Source of the DNA: Candidatus Peregrinibacteria bacterium
Lineage (GTDB): Bacteria; Patescibacteriota; Gracilibacteria; Peribacterales; Peribacteraceae
Assembly (NCBI GenBank): GCA_016196225.1
Contig: JACPXZ010000010.1
Span: forward strand, 1 to 64,000
Length of the DNA stretch: 64,000 nt
Reading direction: 5' to 3'
This document shows, piece after piece, positions 14,648-24,472 of this stretch. Position numbers and translations under genes: made by a program. Within the stretch, counting starts at the first letter, position 1; each line of letters opens with the position of its first letter. The notes under the pieces were generated by a model. That model was given only the letters and a program-made list of their open reading frames with translations. It did no database searches and had not been told where the DNA came from.

Positions 14648-17109
14648 ACGCTCCTTCCCCCGAATACAAACCAAAGACCGGACAACAGACTTACGGCCAC
14701 AAGAAGGGATTCCCACATGTCACCATGAGTATTTTTACTTACCATGATATCTCGATGATCGGCCATCTCTAAGACCTCGGCCAAGAAGGGAGAAGTGACT
14801 TCGGGAAGCTTTGAATGTGATTTAAGGAGAATGTGTTGGTAGATGGTTTTAAGAGATAAAATATTGAATATATTATTTGATCGTGAATTCGATTTTAGAG
14901 CTTCATATAATGATTTTTCTTCATATTCTTTAGCCCCCCTCCTTAATCCTCCCCCTATGGGGGAGGTGCTCCTGAGAGAGAAGGAATCTGAGCAAATATT
15001 TTCTTTGAGAGGAGTAGATATCTCTGTGGTACACCATCGGCTTCCTTTTCGACTAAAGGATAATCCTCTCTTGATTTTGGGATACGTCACAGAATCAATC
15101 GTCAAACCATCTGGTCCAAACAGATTCACTTCATCTCCATCATTATTAAGCGCCAAATGTGTTTGTTCTTTGCGAAAGATAATATAGCTATGAGCCGGGA
15201 CCAGCGTTCCATCAGAGATCTCCCAAAGTTTACTCCCACCCTCCTGAATATCATCAATCAAAAGACCAGACAGGTCTACCGATTCATCGGAGAGGTTCAC
15301 GAGCTCGATCCATTCTTCTCCGCCGGTAAGGGGGGCGGGGTAAACTTCATTAATGAGAATAGTACCGGTAAAGGGAATTCCCCCCTCCCTACCCTCCCCC
15401 AATGAGGGAGGTGCTCCGAATTCACTCCTATCCATATAAGATTGTCCTTCGGGGATTTCTGAATATGCAATCTCTTGAACAAGATTCCCGTTAAAGAGCA
15501 GACGGACGGAATCTCCGCCGTTATTGAGGGCAATCTTTGTTTCCTGAATAGAAAGTCGTCGTAGTCCACCCGGTTCAATCCTCACACTATCTAATGGGAA
15601 TGGCTTGCTCCCTCCCTCGCTATCATCCAATACCCACCCACAGAGATTGGCCGAGTATGAATTTGAATTCTTAAGTTCAATCCACTCTCCAACCCCGCAG
15701 AGCTCTCCTTCGCAAGCTTCGGAGAGCGGCGTGGGGTCTCTTCCTTTGTCCGACCCCACTGGATTTGGAATAAAGTCAGTGATCACAGTCCCTGTCGAAA
15801 CCGACGGGGTACATGTAGATTCTGCCCCATCGAAATTGTAAGACGCCTCCTGATACACTCCTGTTTCTAAGACCTCTATCTCCAATATACGTTCCACTGT
15901 ATTACTACAATAATCCTTTACCGAAAGATGAATATCATATCTCCCAATCGTCCGAAATGTATGCGACGGAGGGTTGCAACTGTCACTGGTGTATCCATCA
16001 GAGTAATCCCAAGAGCATTTTGCAGATGTTAAAGATCCACTCGAAACCCTCGCCTCCAGATTGATCGTAACTTTTAAGGGGGCATGTGTCTCACCGGATT
16101 GAACAGAAATAACAGGATCAGGAAGAATAACTGCATTAGCCTTCCCCTTTGTCGGTATACAAAATGATTGAAAACTTTCGCCCAGCCGACCGTAGCTAAT
16201 TCCTTCGGGTAGTTCAGAATACTCAACAGAATCAATAAGCATCTCTCCATAGAGCAAACGCACAATATCCCCGGCATTACGAAGGGATAACCCGGTGACC
16301 GATCGATCCAACGCCAAATATTCCCCCGATCCAAGAGAACGCTCTGGTAATACAAATGTTCCACCCTCTCCTACACCGAGGAGAAGCCCTCCAATATTGA
16401 GAGCGCCCGAACCGGTATTCGCAATCTCAATCCATTCCCCATCGGTATCGCTCCCTACGGGATCTGATAATACTTCTGTAATTTTTAGCTTATTAAAGGA
16501 CTCTAATTGAATTTCTGAATCATTTATTTGTTCATTTTCTACAATACTATTTGGGTTCCCGGGTGTCCCAAAGATAAGTGTCCCACTGTCAAAACCAAGT
16601 GAAAGGATTGCAGCTTGCCAGTTATTCTTTAATCCTCCCGAACCAATCAGGCTAATACGTTCCATACTTGCTTTGGGATCAGTGTTGGAACCTGCAAAAG
16701 GATCCCCTACCCCATCATCAGCGCTGTCGATGAGATTTCCCTCTTGATCACGAAGACGTAACAGCAACTTGGTATTTGCAAGAACCATGTTTGTTGTCAC
16801 AAGAAGAGGATCCGCTGCCAACCGTGATTCATCTGCCGAGTAATTACTTATGAGAATGTATTGCCCCGATCCAATAAATGTATTGCCAAACCGAATAATA
16901 GTCTCTTCTTGTTCATCTTTTAACCGGCTTAATGTCCATCCCGATAACGACATCGGTTCGTTGCCAAAAATCTCCACCCACTCATCCGCAGAACTCAAAT
17001 CGGACCCCATCCACATCACTTCCGAAATCACAACTGAAAGATTTTCCGCGGCTATTGCATCAGGTACGTATCCGACGAGTGCAATAATGATCAACCACGT
17101 CATCTTCAT
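14644..17109 (-). CDS. Secreted multi-domain lamin-tail (LTD) surface protein
   Basis: An 821-residue exported protein with a signal peptide (MKMTWLIIIALVGYVPDAIAA). Four lamin-tail-type domains are visible, each with an ADEWVEI/GEWIEI/EEWIELVN strand, an LSGW or LSGLLI element and an L(A)LNNGGDSVRL element, at about residues 25-160, 205-310, 440-560 and 590-690. A PKD-like domain (CSWDYSDGYTSDSC...FRTIGRYDIHLSVKD) sits between the second and third. The C-terminus has one membrane helix (SLLVAVSLLSGLWFVF). Two palindromic repeats are inserted in frame in different reading frames. LTD domains occur in secreted nucleases and surface proteins; no nuclease motif is seen here. Confidence 0.82.
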   Translation of the reverse strand: MKMTWLIIIALVGYVPDAIAAENLSVVISEVMWMGSDLSSADEWVEIFGNEPMSLSGWTLSRLKDEQEETIIRFGNTFIGSGQYILISNYSADESRLAADPLLVTTNMVLANTKLLLRLRDQEGNLIDSADDGVGDPFAGSNTDPKASMERISLIGSGGLKNNWQAAILSLGFDSGTLIFGTPGNPNSIVENEQINDSEIQLESFNKLKITEVLSDPVGSDTDGEWIEIANTGSGALNIGGLLLGVGEGGTFVLPERSLGSGEYLALDRSVTGLSLRNAGDIVRLLYGEMLIDSVEYSELPEGISYGRLGESFQSFCIPTKGKANAVILPDPVISVQSGETHAPLKVTINLEARVSSGSLTSAKCSWDYSDGYTSDSCNPPSHTFRTIGRYDIHLSVKDYCSNTVERILEIEVLETGVYQEASYNFDGAESTCTPSVSTGTVITDFIPNPVGSDKGRDPTPLSEACEGELCGVGEWIELKNSNSYSANLCGWVLDDSEGGSKPFPLDSVRIEPGGLRRLSIQETKIALNNGGDSVRLLFNGNLVQEIAYSEIPEGQSYMDRSEFGAPPSLGEGREGGIPFTGTILINEVYPAPLTGGEEWIELVNLSDESVDLSGLLIDDIQEGGSKLWEISDGTLVPAHSYIIFRKEQTHLALNNDGDEVNLFGPDGLTIDSVTYPKIKRGLSFSRKGSRWCTTEISTPLKENICSDSFSLRSTSPIGGGLRRGAKEYEEKSLYEALKSNSRSNNIFNILSLKTIYQHILLKSHSKLPEVTSPFLAEVLEMADHRDIMVSKNTHGDMWESLLVAVSLLSGLWFVFGGRSV
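14934..14973. repeat. In-frame palindromic element, copy 1 (LTD gene)
   Basis: Contains TCCTCCCCCTATGGGGGAGG next to a C-rich arm. On the coding strand it encodes RSTSPIGGGLRRG. The same element at 15379 and 26783 is read in the other two frames. Confidence 0.85.
15379..15416. repeat. In-frame palindromic element, copy 2 (LTD gene)
   Basis: Variant of copy 1 with CCTCCCCCAATGAGGGAGG. It encodes GAPPSLGEGREGG between two lamin-tail domains, so it is read in a different frame from copy 1. Confidence 0.82.
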
Positions 17110-17233
17110 AAAAAGGATTGATTGTAATGAAGCAGCGATAGATTTTCAAAAAATCTGTGCTATGCTTCCTATCGATGTTTTTATTCAGCCATCACGAAAC
17201 AGTCATTCCTTTTAATTTTGCCCCTATGTCACC

Positions 17234-18787
17234 ATGGATATTATCGCGCTTATCGCCCTCGCTATTGGGGGAGCTCTCGGCATATACCTCGGTCGATCCC
17301 TCTTCTCGAAAGGTTCCACTATCAGTCGCTCTCTCCAGCAGGAAATTGACGAAAAAGAAGGGCGTCTCAGGGACCTAAAAACCAAGATTTCCGATTCCGA
17401 ATCACGCATTCGGTCTGCCGAAGCGGAGGCTAAGGCAACCGCCAAAGAAGTCCTTGCCGATGCCCGATTGCAAGCTCGCGAACTTACCGGAAAAATCGAA
17501 AAAGATCAGGTACGACTCGAAGAAAAAGAACGCGGTCTCGATCAAAAAGTCCAGGAGCTCGCTCTCCAACGTACGAACCTCGAAAAATCCCAGTCCCATG
17601 TCAAAGAACTGGAGACCGAACTCAAAGATGCAAGCTCCGCGCATCGCCAAGCTCTGGAAAAAGTAGCCAAACTTTCTACGGAGCAGGCAAAAGAACAACT
17701 TGCCCACGAATTAGAAGCGGAGTTTGGTGAATTTTTTGCCAAACGCATCAAAGCAAAAGAGCAGGAAATTGAACAAACAGTCGAAGATCGGGCCCGCGAT
17801 CTTATGGCGCAGGCCATGCAGCGCTTTGCATCCGAAGTCGCCAGCGAATCCACAACCACCGCCGTTCAGATCCCTTCGGACGATATCAAAGGGAAAATCA
17901 TCGGGAAAGAAGGGCGAAATATCAACGCCTTCGAACAGGCGACCGGCGTTGACGTTATCATCGATGACACTCCCGGGATCATCGTGCTCTCGGGATTCGA
18001 CCTTGCCCGTCGATACGTCGCAAAACTTGCTATGGAAAAATTGATTCAGGATGGCCGCATCCAACCCGCCCGCATCGAAGAAATCGTCGGCAAAATGAAG
18101 GAGCAGGTCGGTAAAATGATGCTCGAGTTCGGCAAACGGGCCGTCGATGAACTCAATATTACCGGCTACCCTACGGATCTCCTCAAGATCATCGGACGTC
18201 TCCGCTTCCGCACAAGCTACGGTCAAAATATTCTCAAGCATTCCGTCGAAATGGCGCATATCGGACGCATGCTCGCGGAAGAACTGGGAGTCGATCCGAC
18301 GATTGTCCTCGAAGGATGCCTCCTCCATGATATCGGTAAAGCACTCGACCACGAAGTGATCGGGACACATGTCGAGATCGGAGTTGAGATTTGCAAACGT
18401 TTCAAGATCCGGGATCCGGTCATTCATTGCGTCGCCGCACACCACGAAGATATCCCCATGGCCACCCCCGAGGCCTTCGTTGTCGCAGCGGTGGATGCGC
18501 TTTCCGGTGCACGTCCCGGGGCGCGAAAAGAATCCATCGAGGCCTACTTTAAACGTCTCCGGGACCTTGAAGAACTGACCAAAAAATTTGAAGGGGTTCA
18601 GCGCGCCTTCGCCGTCTCTGCAGGTCGTGAGATACGGGTATATGTTGATACGAAAAAAGTGAACGACCTTGAGCAGGAAAAACTTGCCAAATCGATTGCT
18701 GAGAACATTGAGAATGAACTCACGTACCCCGGTATCATCAAAGTCAATGTGATCCGTGAACGACGGATCGAAGAATCCGCCCGCTAA
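17234..18787 (+). CDS. rny: Ribonuclease Y
   Basis: The membrane-anchored endonuclease that initiates mRNA decay. The 517 residues match the usual length. Order: N-terminal membrane helix (DIIALIALAIGGALGIYLG), long charged coiled coil (residues ~30-200), KH domain (IPSDDIKGKIIGKEGRNINA, with the GKEG loop), HD domain with HSVEMAH, LLHDIGKALDHE and AAHHEDI, and the conserved C-terminus ending YPGIIKVNVIRERR. First gene of a plus-strand pair with the SLH protein. No obvious SD lies in front of the ATG. Confidence 0.96.
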   Translation: MDIIALIALAIGGALGIYLGRSLFSKGSTISRSLQQEIDEKEGRLRDLKTKISDSESRIRSAEAEAKATAKEVLADARLQARELTGKIEKDQVRLEEKERGLDQKVQELALQRTNLEKSQSHVKELETELKDASSAHRQALEKVAKLSTEQAKEQLAHELEAEFGEFFAKRIKAKEQEIEQTVEDRARDLMAQAMQRFASEVASESTTTAVQIPSDDIKGKIIGKEGRNINAFEQATGVDVIIDDTPGIIVLSGFDLARRYVAKLAMEKLIQDGRIQPARIEEIVGKMKEQVGKMMLEFGKRAVDELNITGYPTDLLKIIGRLRFRTSYGQNILKHSVEMAHIGRMLAEELGVDPTIVLEGCLLHDIGKALDHEVIGTHVEIGVEICKRFKIRDPVIHCVAAHHEDIPMATPEAFVVAAVDALSGARPGARKESIEAYFKRLRDLEELTKKFEGVQRAFAVSAGREIRVYVDTKKVNDLEQEKLAKSIAENIENELTYPGIIKVNVIRERRIEESAR

Positions 18788-18800
18788 TGCTCTCTCTTGT

Positions 18801-19586
18801 ATGTCTCGTCTCCCACTCATCTGCGCCTCTCTCCTTGCGATCCTTCTCCTGATCCTTACTGCAAATTACACATCGCACTGGAATGCCGCTATCAATCTTC
18901 CGTTCTCCGATATCGATCAAAAGTCTCTTGCAGGTCATGCCACGCTGTACTTCGCTCACCGGGACTTTCTCCAGGGATTTCCGGACGGAACCTTTCGGGG
19001 ATCATCGATCGTGAATCGTGCCGAGGCAGCAAAACTCCTCGTCCTCGCCGCAGGTTTGTCCTTCAATGAGGATCTCCCGAACCCCTTCTCGGACGTCCCA
19101 CAGAGCGAATGGTTTACCCCCTTCGTCCTTGCCGCGCGCGAAAAGGGGATCCTCGATGGATATCCGGATGGTTCCTTCCGCCCTGCCCGTGGGATTACCA
19201 CCGCAGAATTCATCAAGATGGCCACCAATGCATTCGAACTTCCTCTTTCGCTCCCCCATCGCTTTACCGACTTCCATGCAGGATCATGGTTCACTCCGTT
19301 TGCCGGTACCGCTTGGCACTACCACCTCTTCCCCGAACGCTTGAATACCAATGTCCTTTTACCCGAAGAACTTCTTTCCCGTAACGACATGATCGTTGCT
19401 CTCTACCAAATCGCCACCTTCGGGACGAAGGCGCACTTTATTGATCCTGATTGGAATCTGCGACAAGACCGCACCGATATATTGCGATCTCGCGGACAAT
19501 TTCATGCTGGAGGAAAATCCCTCCCCAGCCCCCACCTCACGGGTGGGATCCTCCCGGGAACGGGAGGAGTGGTGCCGGGAACGTAG
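18801..19586 (+). CDS. SLH-domain exported protein
   Basis: A 261-residue protein with an N-terminal hydrophobic signal (LPLICASLLAILLLILTA) and two or three SLH motifs: FLQGFPDGTFRGSSIVNRAEAAKLLV and ILDGYPDGSFRPARGITTAEFIKMA are clear, and a third around FTDFHAGSWFTPF is degenerate. SLH domains anchor proteins to secondary wall polymers or the S-layer. The ATG at 18801 (MSRLPL) is just after the rny stop; an upstream start would lie inside rny. The last ~25 residues are encoded by a cluster of palindromic repeats (GGILPGTGGVVPGT), so the natural C-terminus may have been changed. Confidence 0.8.
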   Translation: MSRLPLICASLLAILLLILTANYTSHWNAAINLPFSDIDQKSLAGHATLYFAHRDFLQGFPDGTFRGSSIVNRAEAAKLLVLAAGLSFNEDLPNPFSDVPQSEWFTPFVLAAREKGILDGYPDGSFRPARGITTAEFIKMATNAFELPLSLPHRFTDFHAGSWFTPFAGTAWHYHLFPERLNTNVLLPEELLSRNDMIVALYQIATFGTKAHFIDPDWNLRQDRTDILRSRGQFHAGGKSLPSPHLTGGILPGTGGVVPGT

Positions 19587-19741
19587 GAAGAGGTTTGCGG
19601 AGTCACCTCCCCCTTGAGGGGGAGGATGAAGGAGGGGGGGTCGGTGTGGTCTGCAATACAAACAAATCCGTCTTACCCCCTCCCCTGGCACGTCGGTCGC
19701 GACCGACGTGCCCTTCCCCTCCCTCCAGGGAGGGGTGCGCA
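19527..19741. repeat. Cluster of palindromic repeat elements
   Basis: Successive hairpins: CCACCTCACGGGTGGG, CCTCCCGGGAACGGGAGG, CACCTCCCCCTTGAGGGGGAGG followed by GATGAAGGAGGGGG, CACGTCGGTCGCGACCGACGTG, and CCCCTCCCTCCAGGGAGGGG. The third is the same family as the elements inside the LTD, folP and phosphomannomutase genes. They separate the convergent SLH and mutY genes and could terminate both transcripts. Confidence 0.8.
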
Positions 19742-19754
19742 AGCGATTCTCCTA

Positions 19755-20663
19755 CTAATCTTTCAATATATATGTTCCTTTTTGTTCAGAAATCAACGCA
19801 TCTTTTTTTAACTTCTCCAGAATGGTCGTTAACCATTCCTGGTGGACTCTCCTATCCCAATCGGAACAAATATACTTCCCCATCTCCGATAACGAAACCC
19901 CACGCGTTTGATCTCGCAATACCTCAATGATCTTCCCACGAAAAATGCGATTGGGGATATATCGCGACCCGACAGTACGCCCCGGTTCTGTGCGAGTATT
20001 TCTCGAAATTTTCACGGCTTTTTCCTTCAGTGATCCATAATCCATCAACGCGTGATGCCAATCGGCTGCCGGATACTGAACAACTGATCGCGGATACTCA
20101 CTCACTGCAATCTGCAGCACCTCTCTGGCAAGAGACAAAAGGGCGCAGTCGCTCTTTTTCCATGTTCCATCCGAACGTTCCGGTCCGATAAAAGCACGAT
20201 GGAGCACGCGACGGATATTGGTATCAAGACACGGTGTGGGAATGTTAAACGCAAAGTTCCTTATCGCCGCCGCCGTGTAGGGACCAATCCCCGGAATCTT
20301 TAGAAGTTTATCCACAGTTTTAGGAAATCTGATTGAGTCAATCGTTCGTGCCGCATCTCTCAACATCAATGCTCTCCTGTTATAGCCCAATCCTCTCCAC
20401 GCGAAGACCACTTCTTTATTCGATGCTTTTGCCAAATCCCCCATCGTCGGAAACTTTTCCAAAAATTGCGGAAACAGAACCATCACCCGAGGAACCTGCG
20501 TCTGTTGAAGCATCACCTCTGATACCAATACCTTGTACGCACGCATTCCTTCGGATTCATGCCAAAGATCCCGCCACGGCAGCATCCGCTTATGATGGGT
20601 ATACCATGACCAGATTTTATCGGTAAACCCACGAAGGCGTGTTTTTGCGATCACAAACACCAT
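19755..20663 (-). CDS. mutY: A/G-specific adenine glycosylase without Fe-S cluster cysteines
   Basis: MutY removes adenine mispaired with 8-oxoguanine. The 302-residue protein has the HhH-GPD core: LPWRDLWHESEGMRAYKVLVSEVMLQQTQVPRV is split by the catalytic Glu region, KIPGIGPYTAAAI is the helix-hairpin-helix, and CLDTNIRRVLHR carries the catalytic Asp. After ALMDYGSL, where the C-x6-C-x2-C-x5-C cluster normally follows, there is KEKAVKISRNTRTEPGR with no Cys. The C-terminal ~70 residues look like a winged helix (VSLSEMGKYICSD) rather than the NUDIX-like domain. Start ATG 20663; the longer frame upstream is antisense to tuf and is not coding. Confidence 0.85.
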   Translation of the reverse strand: MVFVIAKTRLRGFTDKIWSWYTHHKRMLPWRDLWHESEGMRAYKVLVSEVMLQQTQVPRVMVLFPQFLEKFPTMGDLAKASNKEVVFAWRGLGYNRRALMLRDAARTIDSIRFPKTVDKLLKIPGIGPYTAAAIRNFAFNIPTPCLDTNIRRVLHRAFIGPERSDGTWKKSDCALLSLAREVLQIAVSEYPRSVVQYPAADWHHALMDYGSLKEKAVKISRNTRTEPGRTVGSRYIPNRIFRGKIIEVLRDQTRGVSLSEMGKYICSDWDRRVHQEWLTTILEKLKKDALISEQKGTYILKD

Positions 20664-20682
20664 TCTATCATCGGTTTCCCCC

Positions 20683-20710
20683 TTGACTCCCCTTAAACTT
20701 CCCCTAGAAT
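20683..20710 (+). promoter_or_regulatory. Promoter of tuf
   Basis: TTGACT (20683-20688), 16 bases, TAGAAT (20705-20710), giving a start near 20717 and a ~33-nt leader. The leader (CCCCCTCTTTTTT before ATG) contains no Shine-Dalgarno sequence. Confidence 0.7.
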
Positions 20711-20750
20711 TTTCCGGCAATACGTTATTACTGGTTTCCCCCTCTTTTTT

Positions 20751-21932
<1,182 letters not shown>

Positions 21933-21983
21933 TTCGCAGAGAGCCCAGTCTCTTCTTGTTCTTTCTCTTCTCCTTTGTTCCCT

Positions 21984-22382
21984 ATGCCGCCCCGTAAGAA
22001 GACCTCCAAAAAATCCGCTCCCTCTCCAACTCCTCAAGACAAGAAAAAGGCATCCAAAGGAGGCAGCGCTGCTCCCTCAGGAGGTATCCGTATCCGCTTA
22101 AGCGCTTTTGATCACAACGTCCTTGACGAAGCGGCGGCCAAAATCCTGGATTCGGCTCTCCGCAGCGGCGCCGTAGTTCACGGTCCGATCCCCCTCCCGA
22201 CCCGTATTCGCAAATTTACCGTGAATCGCTCTACCTTTGTGCATAAAAATGCACGGGATCAGTTTGAGATGCGTACCCATCGTCGGCTCATTGATTTGAC
22301 CGAAACCACCTTTAAAACAGTTGAAAGTCTTCAGGACTTAAGCCTCCCCTCGGGGGTCGATATTGAGATTAAAATGAAGTAA
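21984..22382 (+). CDS. rpsJ: Ribosomal protein uS10 (NusE) with basic N-terminal extension
   Basis: uS10 is part of the small-subunit head and, as NusE, pairs with NusB in transcription antitermination. The conserved domain spans residues ~36-132: [59 protein letters not shown]. It is preceded by about 35 Lys/Ser/Pro-rich residues ([20 protein letters not shown]), an extension not seen in the ~102-residue standard form. The ATG at 21984 is preferred to a TTG three codons earlier. The stop TAA is directly followed by ATG of nusB. Confidence 0.95.
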   Translation: MPPRKKTSKKSAPSPTPQDKKKASKGGSAAPSGGIRIRLSAFDHNVLDEAAAKILDSALRSGAVVHGPIPLPTRIRKFTVNRSTFVHKNARDQFEMRTHRRLIDLTETTFKTVESLQDLSLPSGVDIEIKMK

Positions 22383-22787
22383 ATGGCGCGCCGCAGACAC
22401 CTCTCCCGGATCGCCGTGATGCAAGTTCTCTTCGAACGTGAACGTCATCCGGACACGGACCCCCTGACGATGCTTGCCTACGATGCTTCGGAGATCGGAG
22501 ATATCGATCAGGACTTTGCCTGCTCTCTCCTTGCGGGGATCCTCGAACACGAACCGCACATCCGCGATATCATCACGACGTATGCGCCGGCATGGTCTCC
22601 CGAACGCATGGATCCTATTTCCCGCTGCGTGCTCCTGATCGGGGGCTTCGAACTTTTGCACAGCAATGATGCGCCCCCAGCGGTCATCATCAACGAAGCC
22701 ATCGAGATCGCCAAAGAATATGGAAATGAAGAAAGCGGAAAATTCGTCAACGGCGTCCTCAATGCGATTGCCCATCGAAAACCGTAA
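22383..22787 (+). CDS. nusB: Transcription antitermination factor NusB
   Basis: Binds boxA RNA as a heterodimer with NusE/uS10 in rRNA antitermination. The 134-residue all-helical protein shows the family start MARRRHLSRIAVMQVLFERE, the RMDPISRCVLLIGGFELLHS segment, and the conserved PPAVIINEAIEIAKEYGNEESGKFVNGVLNAI (shown only in part by name). It begins immediately after the rpsJ stop (TAAATG), so the two partner proteins are translationally coupled. Confidence 0.94.
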   Translation: MARRRHLSRIAVMQVLFERERHPDTDPLTMLAYDASEIGDIDQDFACSLLAGILEHEPHIRDIITTYAPAWSPERMDPISRCVLLIGGFELLHSNDAPPAVIINEAIEIAKEYGNEESGKFVNGVLNAIAHRKP

Positions 22788-22802
22788 GGTACACTTCAAT
22801 CT

Positions 22803-23501
22803 ATGGTACAAAAGTCGTTCCTCCCGCTCGAACGCATCATTGGGGTTACCTTTCACAAAAAAGACCTCCTTGCCCAAGCCCTCACTCACCGAAGTGCGGT
22901 CCGCGAAAGCCGCGCCCATGGCAATAATGAGCGACTCGAATTTTTGGGAGATGCCGTACTGGAACTTTCGGTAACCGATCACCTTTTTCGCAGTTCGGAT
23001 CGACCGGAAGGGGAACTGACCAACTGGCGTTCGGCCCTTGTCCAGGGAGAACAACTGGCTCACGTCGCGCGAACGATAAAACTCGGGGAATATCTCTGCA
23101 TGAGTCGGGGAGAAGAGGCAAACGGCGGCCGCGAAAAAGTCTCCACCCTCGCCAACGCTCTCGAGGCTCTTATCGGAGCAATCTATGTCGATCAGGGGTT
23201 TCAAATGGCATGCACCTTCTGTGAACGATTTATTTTTGTACGATTAAAGGACCTAATTGCAGAGGGGAAGGATCGCGATGAGAAAAGTGTCTTCCAGGAA
23301 CAAGCACAAGAACATTACGGGGTTACTCCGCACTACAAAGCACTGAGTGAGTCCGGTCCGGATCATGATAAGCACTTCCTCTGTGCTGTGTTTATCAACG
23401 ATGAAAAAATTGCCGACGGTCACGGCAATAGCAAACAACGCGCCGAACAGGATGCCGCTAAAAAAGCCTTGAAGGTGAAGAAGTGGAAAATTACGCCTTA
23501 A
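22803..23501 (+). CDS. rnc: Ribonuclease III
   Basis: Cleaves double-stranded RNA in rRNA and mRNA maturation. 232 residues. The nuclease domain has the signature NERLEFLGDAVLELSVTDHLF (residues ~40-60) with catalytic Glu/Asp, and the second acidic pair in ANALEALIGAIYVDQG. The dsRNA-binding domain (residues ~160-228) has SVFQEQAQEHYGVTPHY and ends HGNSKQRAEQDAAKKALK. It closes the tuf-rpsJ-nusB-rnc unit; its 3' end overlaps the convergent small basic gene by 11 nt. Confidence 0.96.
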   Translation: MVQKSFLPLERIIGVTFHKKDLLAQALTHRSAVRESRAHGNNERLEFLGDAVLELSVTDHLFRSSDRPEGELTNWRSALVQGEQLAHVARTIKLGEYLCMSRGEEANGGREKVSTLANALEALIGAIYVDQGFQMACTFCERFIFVRLKDLIAEGKDRDEKSVFQEQAQEHYGVTPHYKALSESGPDHDKHFLCAVFINDEKIADGHGNSKQRAEQDAAKKALKVKKWKITP

Positions 23502-23676
23502 TGCGTGTCACCTTTTCGATTGCTTTATCCCCATCATCCTTCTTTGTTGCGATCACCGCATAAGGGGAATTGCGAAGATTCGTCAAACGACGCCGCTCAC
23601 GCTGCATAAATGCAGAATGTTGAGTCCGTGTTTGACTCTTGGATCGCCGCTTTTTGGGGGTGGGACGCTTGGACAT
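23491..23676 (-). CDS. Small basic protein, possibly divergent ribosomal protein bL32
   Basis: A 61-residue very basic protein. The N-terminal PTPKKRRSKSQTRTQHSAF resembles the bL32 start (PKRKTSKSRR...RRxH), but the C-terminal Cys pairs of typical bL32 are absent and replaced by SPYAVIATKKDDGDKAIEKVTRIKA. An RNA-binding role is likely. Convergent with rnc. The bL32 assignment is tentative. Confidence 0.5.
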   Translation of the reverse strand: MSKRPTPKKRRSKSQTRTQHSAFMQRERRRLTNLRNSPYAVIATKKDDGDKAIEKVTRIKA

Positions 23677-23688
23677 GGACTAGGCGAT

Positions 23689-23730
23689 TAGGCAGGTAGG
23701 AAAGTAGGCAGGTAGGCAGGTAGGCAGGTA
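23689..23730. repeat. Short tandem repeat GGCAGGTA
   Basis: Four to five imperfect 8-bp GGCAGGTA units between two minus-strand genes. No gene or promoter is visible in it. Confidence 0.85.
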
Positions 23731-23732
23731 AT

Positions 23733-24422
23733 TTAACGACGGTCGCCGGAGAGGGCGATCATGAAGCGAAGAATGTACAAAAACAAGTTAAAAATATCGA
23801 GATACAGACTAAGCGCAAGGAGGAATGGGTTTAATCCGCGAGCTCCCAGCATCTGGATACGTTGGAGATCGTACGCAGTAAAGAGCCCGAAAATAACGAC
23901 ACCTGCTCCCGAGAAGAGTAGTTCAACTTGCGCTACCCGGAGTGCCGGAATAAAGATCTGGAGTAATGCAAACCCGACAAGACCAAGCAGTGCAAAAAAC
24001 AACGCTCGCCCCATCACCCCCAGATCCCATGTCGTGGTCCGTGCAAATACACATGCAGCGAGCCCCATGAACATCGTCGAAAGAAGAGCATTGATGAGGA
24101 TTGCTCCTCCATTGGCATACCCCGTAAGCACATGGACGATGAACGGGGTGATCGTCAGACCCGAAAGAAACGGGAATATCCCAAAGAGAACATAATTAAG
24201 GGGAGAGCGTTCCATCCAAAGTCCCGAAGTCAGGATGATCCCAAATTCTGCAATAACGAGCAGCCATACCAACCCCGATCCAAAGAGCACCGTAAAAAAT
24301 TGCATTCCTCCATACACTCCAAGCACCGTTAGTCCCATAGCCAACGCAAAAAGTCCATACACTTGCGCCTCCGTGGAAGCGCTCAATACGATAGGCCGGG
24401 AACGGACGAGAGTCTCATGCAT
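23733..24422 (-). CDS. Bax inhibitor-1/YccA family membrane protein
   Basis: A polytopic protein of 229 residues with seven hydrophobic helices. The family pattern is clear in the C-terminal half: GVVIFGLFTAYDLQRIQ followed by ALSLYLDIFNLFLYILRFM, matching the YDxQ and LYLDxxNxFxxLL motifs. BI-1/YccA proteins act as membrane ion-leak or protease-associated factors. ATG 24422 is chosen; the longer frame needs a TTG at 24461 close to the divergent gene. Confidence 0.88.
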   Translation of the reverse strand: MHETLVRSRPIVLSASTEAQVYGLFALAMGLTVLGVYGGMQFFTVLFGSGLVWLLVIAEFGIILTSGLWMERSPLNYVLFGIFPFLSGLTITPFIVHVLTGYANGGAILINALLSTMFMGLAACVFARTTTWDLGVMGRALFFALLGLVGFALLQIFIPALRVAQVELLFSGAGVVIFGLFTAYDLQRIQMLGARGLNPFLLALSLYLDIFNLFLYILRFMIALSGDRR

Positions 24423-24472
24423 CGCTGTAAGGATTGTACCAACGGAGTATGAGTGGTACAATAGGATGATTT

